Positions 45,066-50,000 of a DNA stretch of 50,000 nucleotides are shown one piece after another. A program made the translations under genes and the position numbers. Source of the DNA: Mesostigma viride (taxonomy: Eukaryota; Streptophyta; Mesostigmatophyceae; Mesostigmatales; Mesostigmataceae); assembly GCA_009746045.1 (NCBI GenBank), contig RPFO01001136.1, positions 1 through 50,000 on the forward strand. The letters are read 5' to 3'. Each line of letters begins with the position of its first letter. Within the stretch, counting starts at the first letter, position 1. The notes beneath the pieces were generated by a model, which was not told the DNA's origin, searched no databases, and saw only the letters and a program-made list of their open reading frames with translations.

Positions 45066-46848
45066 CATGATGTCTTCAGAGAAATTGAAAAAATATATAT
45101 ATTGATCAATACACATGCAAGCCAGTCTACAAGGCTCATGATGCGACCACCCGATCTATCCAAAAGCTGCGTGCTGAAAGTCTTCATGCGTCTCCTGCTG
45201 AACCGCATGCGCGCCAGCCTCGATCCCCATGCACCTAGCTAGAGTGAGTCCCAGATGGGCTTCCGTGTTGGTCGCAATTGTGTTATGGTCACCATTAGCG
45301 CGCGCCGCCTGATCGAGGAAGTGGGCCGCCTGGCCCCCGGCCTCTTGCCATTGCTATCGATCTTCGTGGATTACACCAAGGCCGGCATTCGATACGGTTA
45401 TATGGGACGCCCTGTGGGTGGTCCTTCACCTGTTCCGTGTCCCATCGTACATCGTTTGAGAGTCATCCACCAGTTCTATGAAGGGTCCCATGCAAGCCCA
45501 GACCTGTCCGTACCGTCGACGGCGTCACTCCGGCGTTCCCCCTGCACATCGGGGTGTGGCAGGGCTGTGTGCTCTCCACATATCTATTCATCATTATATG
45601 GTGCATGGGCTATATTCTGCGGCGTGCACAAGCTTGCTTCGCCCGGGTGGAGGGGCGCCCGCCGGGGATCGAGGTCACGGAGTACGCCAGCTACGGCGGG
45701 GTCGACCCACCCTACCGCCTGAGCGATCTGATCTACGCTGATGACACGACGCTCGTGGAAACCCCGGAGTCAGCCCAACTCTGGCTAGACAGCTTATCAC
45801 TGGAAGCGCGGGCGGTGGGGCTTATGATCAGCAAGAAAACGGAGGTCATGGCCATCGGCTTCCCTGCTGGGATAGCCCCACCCACCCTCCTCTTGCTGGA
45901 TCGACGGCAGCCCCGTCCCCCCGGCGACTCGCTTCAAGCTCCTTGGCAGCTGGCTTCCCTCCACGACCGAGGACATCAACATGCCCGCATTGGCCAGGCC
46001 TGGGCGGCCCTCCGCCGCCTCGACAGGTTCTGGACCTGCCGCTACCTGAGTGAGCGACGCAAGCGCATTCTGTACGTTCAAGGCCCTTGTCCTCAGCATC
46101 CTCCTTTACGGCTGCGAGGCGTGGACCCTGGACCAGGCGCTGAGCCAGCAGCTTGACGGCACCGTCACTAGAATGCTCCATCATATCCTCGGCGTCCGCT
46201 ACCAAGAACGCCGCACCCGCGGGCCGAGCTCTACTGCGAGCTCCCTCTTGTCACCCACACCATCCGACACCGCCGCCTCCTCTTTGCTGGCCATCTTGCC
46301 CGCACAGACCAGGTGAATACCGATGTGGGCCCTGCCGGGGGGCTTTAGTTGGGCCGCCAACCAGGCAGACACCTCCTCCTATGGCAGGGTCCCCTTGTCC
46401 CATCGCAACCCACAGGCAAACTTGCGCGCGACCAGCACCGGCGCGACGAGACCCGGACCTATGTGACACAACTGCTTGAAGATGCAGGGCTTCTGGGACT
46501 ATCCGTACTCCGCGCCCGCATGATTGACAAGGAGAAATGGGCTGCCATCTGCGATAAGCACCTTCCTGAGAGGTATACTCCTGTTTTCTCCCCACGGGCC
46601 CCGCGGCCCGTTGCTAGCCAGGGTAGAAGTCCGCAGGTGGAGGTTATTCCGGCCCTGAGGACAGCCGCTACACTACCGCCTCGTCTGCCATTACAGTAGA
46701 GGACAGCTCGGATGAGGATTACATCCCCATCTAGTGCTTAATGGTTGGAGAATGATGCAGACGATATTTGTTTAAACTTTTGTGTAATTATTTTTCTAAT
46801 GACATTAGCATAGTACTCCGTGGCATGCTTTTGCGCATGACACGCAAG
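45066..46848 (+). pseudogene. 5'-truncated, frameshifted LINE reverse transcriptase of a different lineage
   Basis: Plus-strand pieces in changing frames give a typical LINE RT: KVFMRLLLNRMRASLDP, then (after stops) ESQMGFRVGRN, motif A SIFVDYTKA, motif B WQGCVLSTYLF, motif C DLIYADDTTLVE, then ISKKTEVM. A C-terminal region with LLYGCEAWTLD, LLFAGHLARTD and RARMIDKEKWA follows. YADD, the FVDxxKA motif and the YGxEAWTL block distinguish it from the minus-strand element. There is no endonuclease domain, so the 5' part is missing. At least three frameshifts make it non-functional. Its 5' end meets the other element's monomers at 45066, head to head. Confidence 0.88.
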
Positions 46849-46874
46849 TACTTACTTACTTACTTACTTACTTA
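46849..46874 (+). repeat. (ACTT)n tail of the LINE
   Basis: Six ACTT tetramers in a row directly after the LINE 3' region. LINEs of RTE-like groups often end in short tandem repeats rather than poly(A), which fits this being the element's 3' terminus. Confidence 0.65.
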
Positions 46875-46986
46875 GATCTATCTACATACAAACTAGGTGC
46901 ACTTGAGTAACATTTTATGCACAAAAACATAAATAACCAAGCTTTCACCGTACATTACTAGCTATCACTCGGTACAGATCCATCGA

Positions 46987-47577
46987 TCACCCTTCCCGAC
47001 GAACAAGCTTTTTCCAAATATGGACCAGCTCATGGAGTCTCCCAGCACTCTGCCGGGCCACTTGCGCGGATGGGGCCACAGTTGACTCCACAGGGGGCCC
47101 ACTTGCTGGCAAGAAGCTCTGTTTAGCTGACAAGCCCACTGGATGAGCAATACTGGACGGCACCTGGTGCTCATGCCCCACCCCCCTAGGTGAAACCGTG
47201 GAATTGCTATGCAAATTGCTAGCTGTCCCAGATGTATCTTCCCCATCACCAGCGGCTTCTGTCGGTAATGCTTGCGCCTGCGGTGCCTGTGGTGTAACCT
47301 GTTTTGCTAGCAACCCCTTTAAGTCCTCGAGAGTGGCCTCAATGTTGGCGACGCGCTGTATGAGGGCTGGGTCAACTTTAGGGCTGTCAGCTGCAGAGCT
47401 GGGGGCGGCAGAGCATGGGGTGGCGGCGGCAGAAGTGGCAGCTGGCAACTTCTTGTCCGACCGTTTCTCCTTCTTGTGCTTATCCTGTTGATGCACAATG
47501 TAAGGACATTTGTTTTTTGCGGATCCGTTGTGTAAGTTACAGAGAAAGCAATATGACAAGGTGATAGGACACAGCAT
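46987..47577 (-). CDS. Hypothetical protein with a Cys/His cluster
   Basis: 196 codons from the ATG at 47577. Near the N-terminus YCFLCNLHNGSAKNKC and a later His give C-x2-C-x10-C-x4-H, a possible zinc-binding knuckle, followed by a Lys-rich stretch (DKHKKEKRSDKK). A short heptad-like helix RVANIEATLEDLKGLLAKQ follows, and the rest is Ala/Pro/Ser-rich and probably disordered. I do not recognise the family. A nucleic-acid-binding ORF1 or gag-like exon of another retroelement is possible. No RT lies downstream on this strand, and splice sites were not resolved. Confidence 0.3.
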   Translation of the reverse strand: MLCPITLSYCFLCNLHNGSAKNKCPYIVHQQDKHKKEKRSDKKLPAATSAAATPCSAAPSSAADSPKVDPALIQRVANIEATLEDLKGLLAKQVTPQAPQAQALPTEAAGDGEDTSGTASNLHSNSTVSPRGVGHEHQVPSSIAHPVGLSAKQSFLPASGPPVESTVAPSAQVARQSAGRLHELVHIWKKLVRREG

Positions 47578-47607
47578 ATTAGTCGGTTGACAGCTAGATG
47601 GAGTCAA

Positions 47608-48370
47608 ATGTCATGGATCAATGAAGGCACATTTGTTCATCCAACCATTCCTTCACGGGACTCGAGGGCAAGGTCACAAAGCACTCTAGCACGAGTCTGT
47701 CACTCTGGCTCTCAAGTCGGTGGCAGAGAAATAGGGAAGGATTGTCTGAATGATATAGGGAAGGGCTTTCCGCTAGAGGAAGAATGTCACTAGCGGGACA
47801 CACAGTAAAGTTCCCGAGCCAAGTTCCCCTACTAGCTCATGTTGCCCAGAGAGACCTCCATTCCGACAAAATCGACCACCAACAGCCAGGCATCGGTCGC
47901 ATCGCATTCCTATGGGAGTACGGCCTGCATGCAACCATGGCGTTGCCACCTCAGCATTCCACTGCCCCAAAAGGCTGTGATTGACACGCTCCATGGCTAA
48001 ATGACTCACGAGAGGCTGGGTGACAACATGGCTATGTGTGCGAGGTCAGTTGGAGCCCATGCGAGCACAGAAACCACCCTCGAGTCCTGCCATGGCGTCA
48101 ACTGTCCAACGATGCGGCCCGCTGCCACACATACATATTGATGCCCCCCTCATATCCATTTAACGAGGCATAATAAGCACTCACCGTCTGGACTCTGGCA
48201 ATGGTTCCCAGTAAAAAGAACTCCGAAAGCACAGCTTCACTATCACTCATTACTCAACCAAAAGCCACTGACCTTGAGCCAAAAACCATGAGCGCGATCC
48301 CAGATTCTCCAAACGAACTTTGCACCTAAACCCTACCATTGCATCTGACATGACCCAACTACCTGCAGTG
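47608..48370. other. Unique stretch with no recognised feature
   Basis: About 760 bp between the hypothetical protein and the hexanucleotide array. Frames are under 80 codons and I see no motifs in them. CCTAAACCCTACC at about 48327 resembles a single telomere heptamer. Confidence 0.45.
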
Positions 48371-48430
48371 CCCCCTTCAGAAATTAAAATGGTAATTAAA
48401 AATCACCATAATCATAATCTTAATCATCAT

Positions 48431-48724
48431 CGTAATCGTAATCGTAATCGTAATCGTAATCGTAATCGTAATCGTAATCGTAATCGTAATCGTAATCGTA
48501 ATCGTAATCGTAATCGTAATCGTAATCGTAATCGTAATCGTAATCGTAATCGTAATCGTAATCGTAATCGTAATCGTAATCGTAATCGTAATCGTAATCG
48601 TAATCGTAATCGTAATCGTAATCGTAATCGTAATCGTAATCGTAATCGTAATCGTAATCGTAATCGTAATCGTAATCGTAATCGTAATCGCAATCGTAAT
48701 CGTAATCGTAATCGTAATCGTAAT
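48431..48724. repeat. (CGTAAT)n hexanucleotide block
   Basis: About 49 units, nearly perfect (one CGCAAT near 48690). Confidence 0.95.
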
Positions 48725-48898
48725 CGTAACCGTGTCCGTAACCGTAATCGTAATCGTAACCGTGTCCGTAACCGTAACCGTAACCGTAACCGTAACCGTA
48801 ACCGTAACCGTAACCGTAACCGTAACCGTAACCGTAACCGTAACCGTAACCGTAACCGTAACCGTAACCGTAACCGTAACCGTAATCGTAATCGTAAT
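48725..48898. repeat. (CGTAAC)n hexanucleotide block with interrupted left end
   Basis: Starts with a duplicated mixed phrase containing CGTGTC and CGTAAC with CGTAAT. It then runs as about 20 CGTAAC units and closes with three CGTAAT units. Confidence 0.92.
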
Positions 48899-48899
48899 C

Positions 48900-50000
<1,101 letters not shown>

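Overview
The window looks like nuclear DNA of a eukaryote, probably an alga or other protist. The signs are GT-AG introns that join three exons in the same phase, two unrelated non-LTR retrotransposon lineages, plant/algal-type telomere-like heptamers (CCCTAAA and TGTAGGG), Pol III box-like sequences, GC-rich coding DNA beside AT-rich spacers, and about 27 kb of satellite DNA. A green alga is my guess, but nothing here fixes the species. There are no bacterial operons, CRISPR arrays or rRNA genes. || Layout. 0-3.5 kb: a composite satellite in which a 280-bp spacer alternates with arrays of a 30-bp unit. 3.5-5.2 kb: unique sequence with GC hairpins, a TATA-like box and a Pol III B-box-like motif. 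5.2-5.83 kb: ten copies of a 62-bp repeat, each with the palindrome CCAACGGCCGTTGG. 5.9-9.8 kb: a three-exon gene for a transposase-like (RNase H-fold, DDE/D-type) protein. A retrotransposon fragment sits in its first intron, and the palindrome is present in every intron seen. 10.1-33.5 kb: one large repeat domain made of a telomere-like stub, GT-rich repeats, a minisatellite of roughly 40-bp units (about 20 kb), CA-rich repeats, a truncated tRNA-Ser-like gene and an opposite-strand telomere-like stub. Near the right end of the minisatellite sits a 456-bp foldback transposon containing a perfect 206-bp palindrome, bounded by a 5-bp target duplication. 33.5-36.1 kb: low-coding DNA with more palindrome copies. 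36.1-45.1 kb: two copies of one retrotransposon on the minus strand, a 5'-truncated, insertion-riddled copy and an apparently complete one. 45.1-46.9 kb: a decayed LINE of another lineage on the plus strand. 48.4-50 kb: hexanucleotide microsatellite running off the window. || The complete element (38690-45065) is the most interesting locus. Read right to left it has tandem ~231-bp 5' monomers (a likely promoter array), then a PHD finger (Cys4-His-Cys3), a RING-H2 finger, C2H2-type fingers, a reverse transcriptase with YMDD, a CCHC knuckle and a restriction-like endonuclease (RPD...D). The last four are the R2/NeSL-type architecture. A chromatin reader plus an E3-ligase-type finger upstream of it is unusual. 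The PHD and RING-RT frames are separated only by a -1 offset at a nine-G run, so one polyprotein is likely. || The giant open frames (>6,300 codons in all three plus frames across the 40-bp satellite, and those in the 30-bp and hexanucleotide arrays) are satellite artefacts and are not called as genes.
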